From assembly GCF_900184265.1 (NCBI RefSeq), contig NZ_FXXA01000002.1, positions 948,734 to 1,012,733 on the forward strand: a DNA stretch of 64,000 nt, read 5' to 3'. The stretch is from Eggerthella timonensis. Lineage in GTDB: Bacteria; Actinomycetota; Coriobacteriia; Coriobacteriales; Eggerthellaceae. The first letter of the stretch is position 1. Every line of letters starts with the position of its first letter. The notes beneath the pieces were generated by a model, which was not told where the DNA came from, ran no database searches, and saw nothing but the letters and a program-made list of their open reading frames with translations. A program made the position numbers and the translations under genes. Positions 43,415-51,319 of the stretch are shown here, one piece after another.

Positions 43415-44611
43415 ATGGAGAGACGAGGGACGGAGACGGCAGGTCGCATGCGCTCCGTGGGCGCACACGCGGTGCTGGGGCTGCTGTCCGCGCTGTTGGG
43501 CCTGCTGGTGGGGTTCGGCATCTGGGCCTTGCTCAGTTTGGCGTATTGGCTGGTCGATGCCGTATGGGGCGGGCTGCGCGGCCTGACGGGCGGCTGGCTC
43601 CTGTTCCCGGTGGTGGTGTGCACGCTCGGCGGCGCGGCCATCGGCCTGTGGAACGCGCGGTTCCACAGCGCGCCCAAGCCGCTCGATCAGGTGATGGCCG
43701 ACGTGAAGGCGACGGGCGGTTATTCGGTCGGGCGTATCGCGCCGAGCTCCGTGTCGTTTCTGCTGCCCATCGCGTTCGGCGGCTCGGTGGGTCCCGAGGC
43801 CGGGCTGACCGGGCTTATCGCGTCGGGTTGCACCTGGGTGGGCGAGCGCCTGAAGCGCGCGTCGACTCGACTAGGCGTGCTGGCATCTGCCGCCGAGGCG
43901 TTTCCGCGTGCGAGCAAGCTGGTGCTGTATCCCCTCGGCGTGGCAGGCGGCGTTGCCGGTGCTGTTCTGTTCACCACCCTGTTCGGCGGCGGTATGGCAC
44001 TGCCGCGATTCGACGCGATCCCGTGGAGCGTCGAGTCGCTGGTGTGGGTGCTGCCGCTGGCGTGTGCAGGTTGCATGCTGGCTTTGCTGTACGGTGCGGC
44101 GACGCGCGCATCGCGCTGGCTGGCGGGGAAGCTGGATCGGCATCCGGCGCTGCAGCCGGTTGTCTGCGGGCTGGCCCTGGGGGCGGCGGCGCTGTTCCTG
44201 CCGAACGTGCTGTTCCCGGGGTCGCAGCAGGCGGTCGAGCTCATGGTGACGTGGACCGGTCTTTCGTCCGCGACGCTCCTGCTCACCGGAGCGGTGAAGA
44301 CGGTGTTCGTGGCGCTGTGCCTGGGGCTGGGCTGGAGCGGCGGCCCCTTCTTCCCGCTGCTGTTCTGCGGCATCAGCTTCGGGTACGGCATCGCAGGGCT
44401 GACGGGGCTCGACCCGCTGCTGTGCGTCACAGTCGTTGCAACGGCGCTCATCGCCGGCTTCTCGCGCAAGGCCGCGGCTGCCGTGGTGCTCGTGCTGCTG
44501 TGCTTCCCGTTGGCGAGCCTCCCGTGGGCGCTTGCCGCGATGGCGATGGGGTTGCTGCTGCCTGCTGCGGGCGAGGCGTTGTTGAAGAAGACTCGCAAGG
44601 AGAGGATGTAG
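43415..44611 (+). CDS. ClC-family chloride channel/transporter
   Basis: 398 residues with about ten membrane helices. Two ClC selectivity signatures are seen: GGSVGPEAGL (near 121) for the GxxGPE motif and GWSGGPFFPLLF (near 309) for GGxFxP. The central gating Glu is present in GPE, whereas the second (proton) Glu cannot be placed with confidence. No CBS domains. ClC proteins move Cl- or exchange it for H+, often in acid resistance. The start has GGGAAGGTG upstream. A GNAT gene follows after two bases, so they are one operon. Confidence 0.88.
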   Translation: MERRGTETAGRMRSVGAHAVLGLLSALLGLLVGFGIWALLSLAYWLVDAVWGGLRGLTGGWLLFPVVVCTLGGAAIGLWNARFHSAPKPLDQVMADVKATGGYSVGRIAPSSVSFLLPIAFGGSVGPEAGLTGLIASGCTWVGERLKRASTRLGVLASAAEAFPRASKLVLYPLGVAGGVAGAVLFTTLFGGGMALPRFDAIPWSVESLVWVLPLACAGCMLALLYGAATRASRWLAGKLDRHPALQPVVCGLALGAAALFLPNVLFPGSQQAVELMVTWTGLSSATLLLTGAVKTVFVALCLGLGWSGGPFFPLLFCGISFGYGIAGLTGLDPLLCVTVVATALIAGFSRKAAAAVVLVLLCFPLASLPWALAAMAMGLLLPAAGEALLKKTRKERM

Positions 44612-44613
44612 CC

Positions 44614-45171
44614 ATGCTGGCAATCAGGCAGGCGCGGGTCGACGAGTTCGACCAGGTGATGGATTTCTACACGAAGATGATCGACGGGATGCGCGACACC
44701 GATTTCGACGTATGCTGGGAGCACGGCGTGCATCCGTCGCCGGGATTCCTGCGCGCCTCGGTGGAGGCGGGCGAGGTGTACGTGGGCCTCGTTGACGAAG
44801 GTGAGGGCGCGAGCGAGCGCGAGTCGCGCATCGCATCGGCCATGGTGCTGAACGGCGAAGGCTCCGACGGCTACGAACGCGTGCCTTGGCGCGTGGAAGC
44901 CGGACCCGGCGAGGTGCTGGTGGTGCACGTGCTGGGCACGTTGCCCGTCTATCACGGGCGCGGATACGCGCGCGCCATGGTGGAAGCCTGCATCGACATC
45001 GCGCAGACGGCCGGCAAGAAGGCCGTGCGCCTCGACACGTTCCCGTTCAATGTGCGCGCCCGGCGTCTCTACGAGTCGTGCGGCTTCGAAGACTGCGGGA
45101 CCTACCAGCTTGCTTACGACAATGTTGACGAGGGCGGCGCCGATTTCGTCATGTACGAGCGCGCGCTGTAG
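44614..45171 (+). CDS. GNAT family N-acetyltransferase
   Basis: 185 residues. The acetyl-CoA binding motif is LPVYHGRGYARAMVEACIDI and the final motif is LDTFPFNVRARRLYESCGF. The N-terminal half carries IRQARVDEFDQVMDFYTKMI, a usual GNAT start. The substrate is unknown. Two bases separate it from the ClC gene. Confidence 0.92.
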   Translation: MLAIRQARVDEFDQVMDFYTKMIDGMRDTDFDVCWEHGVHPSPGFLRASVEAGEVYVGLVDEGEGASERESRIASAMVLNGEGSDGYERVPWRVEAGPGEVLVVHVLGTLPVYHGRGYARAMVEACIDIAQTAGKKAVRLDTFPFNVRARRLYESCGFEDCGTYQLAYDNVDEGGADFVMYERAL

Positions 45172-45271
45172 GCGCGAATCACGGTAGGAGGACGCATTGT
45201 CGCCCGAAACGTACGGTTTTCCGGTCAAAACCGTACGTTTCGGGCGACAATTGTCTCGTCACTCCATGCCA
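45167..45271. repeat. 105-bp repeated block with 25-bp perfect palindrome, copy 1
   Basis: The block matches 61624-61728 with about four differences. Its core is a perfect inverted repeat, arms 45196-45220 and 45227-45251 (ATTGTCGCCCGAAACGTACG outward), loop CCGGTC. The right edge (CACTCCATGCC) equals the last codons of the LuxR gene at 61716 read on the minus strand, although no LuxR gene lies here. The core may serve as a bidirectional terminator. Confidence 0.8.
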
Positions 45272-45827
45272 ACGTTGGGTAACCAAAGAGCAATGCGAGT
45301 GGGCAACTTTGCGTCGGAATGGCTGTTCTCATGTGGCTATAAAACGAGCGCACGACGTTGCGAGCAGGACTTTCTTGCGAAGCGGCGGTGCGCGTCTCGT
45401 CCAGCGGCTCGCAAATCCTCGCATATCGGTTCGAACTTGCCAAGTTTTGCGGCGTCTCTATCGCTAAGCCGTCGGCGACGTTTCTCAAAGGATGCGCTGT
45501 AGCTGCATGGGTTCCTTCGATTCCGGTCCGCAACCTCCGCTAGGGTAATCCGGTTACTTTCAAGTGCGTTCTTGCGCTGTTCTCGCTCGCTAGAGATACT
45601 TACCTTAGGGAAATAGTTTGAATTGTGTCTTATGGGACACATATAATTCGCCTTATGCCTTTGGTGCATGAGGCGCGGCGCAAGGAGCGCTGACGATAGG
45701 TGGTCATCTTCCATACTCACGATGGTGCAGTTTTCTTGCTGATGGATTCGCTAGCTTGGCGATCCTCCGTCTTCTCTATAATCGGTCACGCTGTCCGTTG
45801 GATTGTTAGTAGAGGGAAGTGAGTCGT
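45272..45827. other. 556-base non-coding region before the HxlR gene
   Basis: Low-GC for this genome in its right half. Short frames exist on both strands but none shows a family or ribosome site. It contains the regulator promoter with the shared operator motif (45556-45600) and then about 220 bases of leader to the start codon. Confidence 0.55.
45556..45600 (+). promoter_or_regulatory. shared operator/promoter block A (HxlR regulator gene)
   Basis: ACTT-tc-AAGT at 45556-45565, six bases, TTGCGC (-35) at 45572-45577, 17 bases, GATACT (-10) at 45595-45600. The same palindrome, spacing and following GCGTT-n-TTG recur before three EthD-headed operons at 46409, 50385 and 56975. Confidence 0.75.
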
Positions 45828-46334
45828 ATGCTCGAGAAAATGGATGATTTAACTTCGTGCTCCCTTTCGTACGTCGCTTCGATATTGGGAGGCAAGTGGA
45901 AGCCTTTTATCGTATGGTATTTGAGCATGGCTCCTGGTAAGAGAGCCCGCTACAGCGAGCTGAGAAAGCGCATACCCTACGACATTTCCCACAAGATGTT
46001 CAGCCAGCATCTCAGCGAGTTGGAGCAGGTGGGCATCATCGAGCGGGTTGTCGTGGAGGTCAAGCCGCTGCGGGTCGACTATCTGCTCACGACGAAAGGC
46101 GTCAGCTTCGCGAACGTCCTGTACTTCATCCGCGATTGGGGCGCGGCGTACGGAGGGTTCTCCGCAGAGACGCTGCAGCGCACGAAAGGCAGGATGGGCG
46201 ACGGCATGCTTGTCTACGGCGATGATGGCGACGAAGCCGAGCGGGGGTCGGTTGAGCGCATCACCTGGCAGTTCGATCCTTCGACGTTCGACGTGTGCGG
46301 CGGTTCGTGCGAGGGCGACGCGCGCGAAGAATAG
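45828..46334 (+). CDS. HxlR-family transcriptional regulator
   Basis: 168 residues; the ATG has AGAGGGA upstream (a GTG at 45819 is too close to it). The HxlR winged helix is clear: CSLSYVASILGGKWKPFIVW, then FSQHLSELEQVGIIERVV and VDYLLTTKG. C11 sits at the conserved N-terminal Cys that in YodB/HypR-type members senses quinones and other electrophiles. A C-terminal extension of about 55 residues ends in a Cys pair (CGGSC). The palindrome in its own promoter recurs in the next three operons, so it is the likely regulator of that set and of itself. Confidence 0.9.
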   Translation: MLEKMDDLTSCSLSYVASILGGKWKPFIVWYLSMAPGKRARYSELRKRIPYDISHKMFSQHLSELEQVGIIERVVVEVKPLRVDYLLTTKGVSFANVLYFIRDWGAAYGGFSAETLQRTKGRMGDGMLVYGDDGDEAERGSVERITWQFDPSTFDVCGGSCEGDAREE

Positions 46335-46408
46335 CCTTCGCAGACCTTGTATTTGCTACCCGAATCCTTTCCGATAACCTGTCCGCCTCACTTTCGAGTA
46401 AGAAGCGC

Positions 46409-46454
46409 ACTTATAAGTGCATTATTGCGCCGGTGTTCCCGCGTCCACAGAATA
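46409..46454 (+). promoter_or_regulatory. shared operator/promoter block B (first EthD operon)
   Basis: GCACTTATAAGTGC is a perfect 14-base palindrome; its ACTT-at-AAGT core is at 46409-46418, then six bases, TTGCGC at 46425-46430 and a -10-like AGAATA at 46449-46454. A partial extra half (ACTTTCGAGTAAG) lies at 46390-46402. Confidence 0.75.
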
Positions 46455-46525
46455 CGAGATAGAACCGCATCTCGAAACGGGGTGCGATACAAGGACAGGG
46501 GTACGTTTCGGAAAGGATGATCGGC

Positions 46526-47221
46526 ATGATTTCGAGAATCAACTTGCTCAAACGGAAAGAGGGAACGACGGCTGAGGAGTTCGCTGCGTATTTGACGCAG
46601 GCGCATGCGGAGCTTTTGTCCACGATGCCCTTCCTCAAGGGGTGTGAAACGAACGTGGTGGTGGACAACGAGCAGCGCTCGCCATTCGACCGCGGCTCGA
46701 CCGAAATCGACGGCTATACCGAGATGTTCTTCGACAGCTACGGCGACATGGTGCGCGGCGTGGCCGCTCTTGAGGAGGCTCTTGCGACCGATTACGCTCA
46801 GTTCGCAGATCCCGATATCCCGGTGCTCGTGGCGGTGAAGAAAGTGGATACGCCGGTTCCCGCCTATCTGGAAGGCGTCAAGCTGATCAAGCGCATGTCG
46901 TTCCTTGGGCGAAAGGACGGCGTGAGCGCTGCGGAGTTCCAAGACGAGTGGTGGCAGATGCACTCGGCGCTGGTCAAGACCATGACGGGGTACGCGGGGT
47001 ACAACCAGAACCTCGTCATCGACCGTATCGTGGACGGGGAGTCCGTGCCGTTCGACGAACTGCCCATCGAAGGCGTAGTGGAATTCTGGTTCGAGAACAT
47101 GAAGGCGTTCGACGAGTGCTACGGGTCGCCCGCGTTCAAGCGCACGGGCGCGCATGGCGCAGAGTTCATCGACAACATCACGACGTATCTGGTTGAGTCG
47201 CAGCCTATCGCGTTGGCGTAG
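46526..47221 (+). CDS. tandem EthD-domain protein 1 (type A)
   Basis: 231 residues; the ATG at 46526 aligns with the starts of its paralogues and has GAAAGGATG upstream. Two EthD-like dimeric alpha/beta-barrel halves: 1-110 (ISRINLLKRKEGTTAEEFAA) and 118-231 (LIKRMSFLGRKDGVSAAEFQ, GYAGYNQNLVIDRIV). The second half keeps the His of the EWW-x-MHSALVKTM helix; in the first the equivalent helix has AHAELLSTM. EthD relatives act as small dehydratases, monooxygenase helpers or unknowns. It heads an operon with two transporters and is closest to the 57054 protein. Confidence 0.8.
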   Translation: MISRINLLKRKEGTTAEEFAAYLTQAHAELLSTMPFLKGCETNVVVDNEQRSPFDRGSTEIDGYTEMFFDSYGDMVRGVAALEEALATDYAQFADPDIPVLVAVKKVDTPVPAYLEGVKLIKRMSFLGRKDGVSAAEFQDEWWQMHSALVKTMTGYAGYNQNLVIDRIVDGESVPFDELPIEGVVEFWFENMKAFDECYGSPAFKRTGAHGAEFIDNITTYLVESQPIALA

Positions 47222-47412
47222 GTTGAGCCGAGCCTGACGGCGGCGCGCTCACGCAGGGCGTGCCGCCGCGCTCCGCATCTTTCTCGCTTGCGCCGCGTTG
47301 GGGGACGGCGCCGTCATCGACAAGGGGAGGGGGCGAAGTCCGCCGGCTGAACATCCATGGATCCATCGCGCGCAACACGATCGTCTCAAGTTTTCTCGGG
47401 AGAGGATACAAC

Positions 47413-48714
47413 ATGGAGGCAACTACAAAGAAGAAAACCTCGTTGGCCAGGGCGGTGTTCTCGGGGAGCCTTGGAAATATGCTGGAATGGTTCGACTACG
47501 GGTTGTACGGGTACTTCGCGGCAATCATTTCCGCAGATTTCTTTGTCGCCGACGATCCGATCGTCGGGCTCTTGCTCAGCTTCTTGGTCTTTGGAACGGG
47601 CTTTCTCGTTCGACCCATCGGAGGCATCTTGATCGGCGCATACGCCGACAAGCACGGAAGAATCAAGGCTTTGACGCTCACCATCCTCTGCATGGGCATC
47701 TGCACCATGCTCATGGGATGCTTGCCAACGTATTCCCAGGTGGGACTTCTTGCTCCCATCCTTCTGACGGTGCTGCGCCTGCTGCAGGGCCTGGCAACGG
47801 GAGGCGAATTCGGCTCCTCGCTGACATTCATCTCGGAATACGGAACGCCGAACAACAGGGCCTTTTTGTGCAGCTGGCAGCCGTTCAGCGTGGGCTGCGG
47901 CCTGCTTTTGGGATCCACTGCCGGGTTGCTCGTCACAACGCTTCTGCCTGAAGCGGCTCTGTACGAGTGGGGATGGCGCGTGCCGTTTCTCTGCGGCATC
48001 CTGATCGCTTTCTACGGCATGCACATGCGCAGGAACGTTCCCGATTCCCCTGAGTTCCTGAAGGCGAAAGAGGAAGTGAAGGAAGAGGACCATACGCCGG
48101 TTAAGGATCTGTTCCTGCGCTATAAGAAGTCCATCATCACGGTGATCGGGCTGCTCGTCGGCTCCAGTGCGACCTACTATATCTTGATCACCTACATGCC
48201 GACGTACATCTCGCAATTCATGGGGACGTCGTTTTCGAGCGCGTTCATCGTCAATACGTCGGTCATCGCTATCAACCTGCTGCTCTGCCCCATCGTGGGC
48301 TTGCTTATCGACAAGGTGGGAAGGCGGAAGTGCCTGATCGTCGGGTGTCTTGGGTTCCTTATCTTGTCTTATCCGGTGTTCTACGTCCTGATTCAGCAGA
48401 CGAATGCCATCTTGATGATCGGCTTGCTGGGAGTCCTCATCGTGTTCCAGACCATTCTCGCGGTGGCTATCGTGGTGGTTTCGGCTGAAGTGTTTCCCAC
48501 CAAGCTCCGCAACAGCGGTATCGGGTTCTCCTATAACATCGCGGCGGCGGTCTTCGGCGGCCTGGCGCCCCTTGCGGCAACAGCGCTCATCGCGGCCACG
48601 GGCGACAACCTGTCCATCACCTACTTGATGATAGGTTCTGTCCTCATAACGCTCTTAACCACGATCTTCCTTTTGAAGGGGTACTACGTCAAGGGAAAGA
48701 GCGTGTCGGACTAG
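47413..48714 (+). CDS. MFS transporter, metabolite:H+ symporter type
   Basis: 433 residues, 12 membrane helices. The N-terminus (GNMLEWFDYGLYGYFAAIIS) and the loop GAYADKHGRIKAL are typical of the metabolite:H+ symporter branch (as ShiA, KgtP, ProP), whose members carry organic acids or zwitterions. The second half has LLIDKVGRRKCLIVG. It follows the EthD gene in one operon and probably imports the substrate of this regulon or exports its product. Confidence 0.88.
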   Translation: MEATTKKKTSLARAVFSGSLGNMLEWFDYGLYGYFAAIISADFFVADDPIVGLLLSFLVFGTGFLVRPIGGILIGAYADKHGRIKALTLTILCMGICTMLMGCLPTYSQVGLLAPILLTVLRLLQGLATGGEFGSSLTFISEYGTPNNRAFLCSWQPFSVGCGLLLGSTAGLLVTTLLPEAALYEWGWRVPFLCGILIAFYGMHMRRNVPDSPEFLKAKEEVKEEDHTPVKDLFLRYKKSIITVIGLLVGSSATYYILITYMPTYISQFMGTSFSSAFIVNTSVIAINLLLCPIVGLLIDKVGRRKCLIVGCLGFLILSYPVFYVLIQQTNAILMIGLLGVLIVFQTILAVAIVVVSAEVFPTKLRNSGIGFSYNIAAAVFGGLAPLAATALIAATGDNLSITYLMIGSVLITLLTTIFLLKGYYVKGKSVSD

Positions 48715-48720
48715 CGGAGA

Positions 48721-48747
48721 AGCACGGGGGATGCGATCCCCCGTGCT
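48721..48747 (+). terminator. hairpin after the MFS gene
   Basis: AGCACGGGGGA and TCCCCCGTGCT around a five-base loop, with only CCC-TCG-TT following. It may be an attenuating or RNA-protecting hairpin between the two transporter genes. Confidence 0.5.
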
Positions 48748-48784
48748 CCCTCGTTCGGAGGCGGTGCGCAAGAAAGAAGATGGT

Positions 48785-50167
48785 ATGGGCAACGTGAGGA
48801 GCCTCGTTCGAACGACGAGAAGCGGGGTCACCTTTTGTTTCGGGTTGGGCTACTTGGCGAATGCGGTTCTGAAGGTGCCTCTGCTCGACGATCTGAACAC
48901 GGGTTTGCTGATCGTCGTCATCGTGATGAGCTTTGCGGCGTCGACAGGGTCGTCGAGGGTCATCGGGGCTGTGCTCTTTTCCTTGGGCGGCGTCTTGTTG
49001 GCGCAGGCGCATGCGCCGCTCGAAGTTTGGGTGCGGTCGTTGCAGGAGAACGCGTATCTTATCGTCATGTTCATCATGGTTCCGCTGTTGGGAATTCCCG
49101 TACAGCATGGAGGGTACAGCCGGTCGTTGCGAGAGATCTTCGCTCGATACGCGCGGAGCGACAGTCGTTTTTACGCGTTGGTGAGCATTATGTCCGCTTT
49201 CATCGGCGTGCTCATCAGCATCGCAGCGGTTCCGCTGGCCTACGAAGTATCGCGTACCAGCTGTCACAGCAGCGATAAGAAGCTGGTGAGTTCTGCTCTC
49301 AGCAGGGGATTCGTCACGTGCATGATATGGGCGCCAACATCGGCGACCATCGCGTTGGTCGTGCAAGTGACGGGCATTGATTGGATCGTATTCGCGCCCT
49401 ATGCCCTTGCGTGCGCGCTGATCGCCGGAGCGGTTGGCTTCCTTATGACGTATGCGCAGGAACGGGCAAGAGGGACTCAGCCCTGCATGGCGGAAGAGGC
49501 TGGCGGGACGCTCGACGTGCGCAACGTCGTCGAGCTATGCGCATTCGCGTTCCTGCTGATCGCCTCCATTGTGGCGGTCTCCCAGCTCCTCGGCCTGTCG
49601 GTCATCATGGTCGTTGCCATGGCGTCGCTCGTTTTCCCGCTCGTATGGATGACGGCGATAAGGCGGTTGCCGACCTATGCGGCGGTGTTCAAGAGCGACT
49701 ATTGCAAGAACAAGCTTCCTCAGACCAAGAACCAGATACTGCTCTTCGCCGGCGCCGGCATGCTTGCTTATAGCATCGGCTATTCCCATACAGGCGATGC
49801 CATAGCAGGCGCCCTCGTGTTGCTGACCGGGCAAAACGTGCTGTTTCTGACCGTGGCGGTGATCGGCATCACGCTGATCGCTTCGGCCGCGGGCATGCAT
49901 CCCATCGCGGCGGTCGCCGTGATGGGCGGAGCTCTCAGCGCTTCGAATTGCGGTGCGACGCCGGTCTATCTGGCGCTCGTCCTGTGCATCAGCTGGGCGA
50001 TGGGCAATGCGGTATGTCCTGCGTCAGCTAACGTCGTTGCCGTTTCCGATATGGTGGGACGGTCGCCCGTCAAGGTCGGTTTACAGTGGAACGGGCCATA
50101 TGTGCTGGTTACGACAGCGGTGCTGGTTTTCGTTCTCACCTGCTTGAGAGCGGTGGGACTCGTGTAG
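48785..50167 (+). CDS. polytopic membrane permease, family not recognised
   Basis: 460 residues with about eleven hydrophobic segments and a central cytoplasmic loop near residues 225-245 (YAQERARGTQPCMAEEAGG). Two similar re-entrant-like stretches (SALSRGFVTCMIWAPTSATI near 170 and AAVAVMGGALSASNCGATPV near 385) suggest an inverted two-fold repeat as in the ion-transporter superfamily of organic-acid carriers. It is second transporter of this operon. An anion or carboxylate carrier is a guess from context. Confidence 0.7.
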   Translation: MGNVRSLVRTTRSGVTFCFGLGYLANAVLKVPLLDDLNTGLLIVVIVMSFAASTGSSRVIGAVLFSLGGVLLAQAHAPLEVWVRSLQENAYLIVMFIMVPLLGIPVQHGGYSRSLREIFARYARSDSRFYALVSIMSAFIGVLISIAAVPLAYEVSRTSCHSSDKKLVSSALSRGFVTCMIWAPTSATIALVVQVTGIDWIVFAPYALACALIAGAVGFLMTYAQERARGTQPCMAEEAGGTLDVRNVVELCAFAFLLIASIVAVSQLLGLSVIMVVAMASLVFPLVWMTAIRRLPTYAAVFKSDYCKNKLPQTKNQILLFAGAGMLAYSIGYSHTGDAIAGALVLLTGQNVLFLTVAVIGITLIASAAGMHPIAAVAVMGGALSASNCGATPVYLALVLCISWAMGNAVCPASANVVAVSDMVGRSPVKVGLQWNGPYVLVTTAVLVFVLTCLRAVGLV

Positions 50168-50181
50168 CTGGCAGTGGGACA

Positions 50182-50352
50182 GGGCGGACGGGGAGTGAGG
50201 CAGAGGGACGGAGTGAGGCAGAGGGACGGAGTGAGACAGAGGGACGGGGTAATTGTCTCATTTTCTAGCAAAATGAGACAATTACCCCGTCCCTCTGTCT
50301 CACTCCGTCCCTCTGCCTCACTCCGTCCCTCTGCCTCACTCCCCGTCCGCCC
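50182..50352. repeat. 171-bp near-complete palindrome, 83-bp perfect arms
   Basis: Left arm 50182-50264 and right arm 50270-50352 are perfect inverted copies with a five-base loop (CTAGC). Each arm contains three direct copies of an 18-base unit, GAGTGAGGCAGAGGGACG (one with GAGACAG). It sits 14 bases after the permease stop, so its RNA would form an extremely long hairpin at the end of this operon. Confidence 0.95.
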
Positions 50353-50550
50353 CCTCAACCTCCTTACTTTTTTGTGCCCTTGTGACTTTAAAGTGCGTTA
50401 TTGAGGCCGGTTTCGAATACCCATAGTATGCGGGTATGCAGAGGTCACGAGCTATCCGGGCTGCGACGCGGCGAGGCTCGTGCAAGCAGGGCGCAGGGGT
50501 CGCCGAAGCGCGCAGTCGCCCGCAGATTCGATTCAGGGAGGATGATCGCC
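50353..50550. other. leader of the second EthD operon
   Basis: Carries the shared operator/promoter block C, then about 120 bases of leader to the EthD start. No gene is seen. Confidence 0.5.
50385..50429 (+). promoter_or_regulatory. shared operator/promoter block C (second EthD operon)
   Basis: ACTT-ta-AAGT at 50385-50394, six bases, TTGAGG at 50401-50406, 17 bases, TAGTAT at 50424-50429. Confidence 0.75.
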
Positions 50551-51252
50551 ATGATCAGCAGATGTGGATTGATGCAGAAAAAAGACGGCATGGGCATGGA
50601 GGAGTTCAAGGACTACTGGCTGAACGTGCATGGGCCCATCGCGAGCAAGATGGCGAATCTGCGCCAGTACGATCAGCACGTCGTGGTCGGCGGCGAGCTT
50701 CGCCCTGCGGCCGATCAGGGTCCGGTGGTCATCGACGGCTACTCCGAGCTGCAGTTCGACAGCTACGGCGACATGCTCGAGGGCGTGGCGTCGTTGAACG
50801 GCGAAGGCGCGAACGACGTCCCTTTGTTCGCCAATCCCCACTGCCAGATCCTCGTGCTGGCCAAGCGCGAGGTCGTGCGGATTCCCGCGTACCTGCGCGG
50901 CAAGAAGCTCATCCAGCGCGTGTCGTTCCTCAGCCGCGCAGAAGGCGTGAGTTCCGAGCGTTTCGTCAAGGAATGGTGGAACGTTCACGATCGCTTAGTC
51001 CAGACCGTTCCCGGGTGCGTGGGGTACAACCAGGATCTCGTCATCGATCGCATCGACGGCGGCGTGTCCATACCGTACGACGAGCTTCCCGTCGAGGGCG
51101 TCTCGGAGATGTGGTTCGAGACGAACGAAGCCTTCGAGGAGTTCTGCGCATCCCCCGAGTACGCCCGCGCGTCCGCGCACTGCTCGGAATTCGTGGGGGC
51201 GATCAGCACCTATCTGACGGAAACCTATCCGGTTGTCGCGCCTTCCGCGTGA
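50551..51252 (+). CDS. tandem EthD-domain protein 2 (type B)
   Basis: 233 residues; the ATG at 50551 fits the AGGGAGG at 50535-50541 and the paralogue starts (an ATG at 50542 is too close). Both halves keep an EthD helix with His: DYWLNVHGPIASKMANLRQY in the first and EWWNVHDRLVQTVPGCVGYN in the second. That separates it, with the 60894 protein, from the type A pair. It heads the operon holding two Old Yellow Enzyme-type reductases and an MFS carrier. Possible roles: dehydratase, cyclase or ring-opening helper; not shown. Confidence 0.82.
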   Translation: MISRCGLMQKKDGMGMEEFKDYWLNVHGPIASKMANLRQYDQHVVVGGELRPAADQGPVVIDGYSELQFDSYGDMLEGVASLNGEGANDVPLFANPHCQILVLAKREVVRIPAYLRGKKLIQRVSFLSRAEGVSSERFVKEWWNVHDRLVQTVPGCVGYNQDLVIDRIDGGVSIPYDELPVEGVSEMWFETNEAFEEFCASPEYARASAHCSEFVGAISTYLTETYPVVAPSA

Positions 51253-51319
51253 GGTTTGGCGAGCTTTCGCGCAACGACAGACGATTCAGTAAAGACGCAC
51301 GAGAAGAGGAACAAACGTT

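Noticed and set aside
45358-45720. Genes in the gap before the HxlR gene (short frames on both strands)
   Set aside because: No ribosome sites, no family similarity, and the shared promoter block lies inside; treated as non-coding.
50182-50352. CRISPR array (regular 18-base units near a palindrome)
   Set aside because: The units are immediate tandem copies without unique spacers and are mirrored in a perfect palindrome; no cas genes are near.
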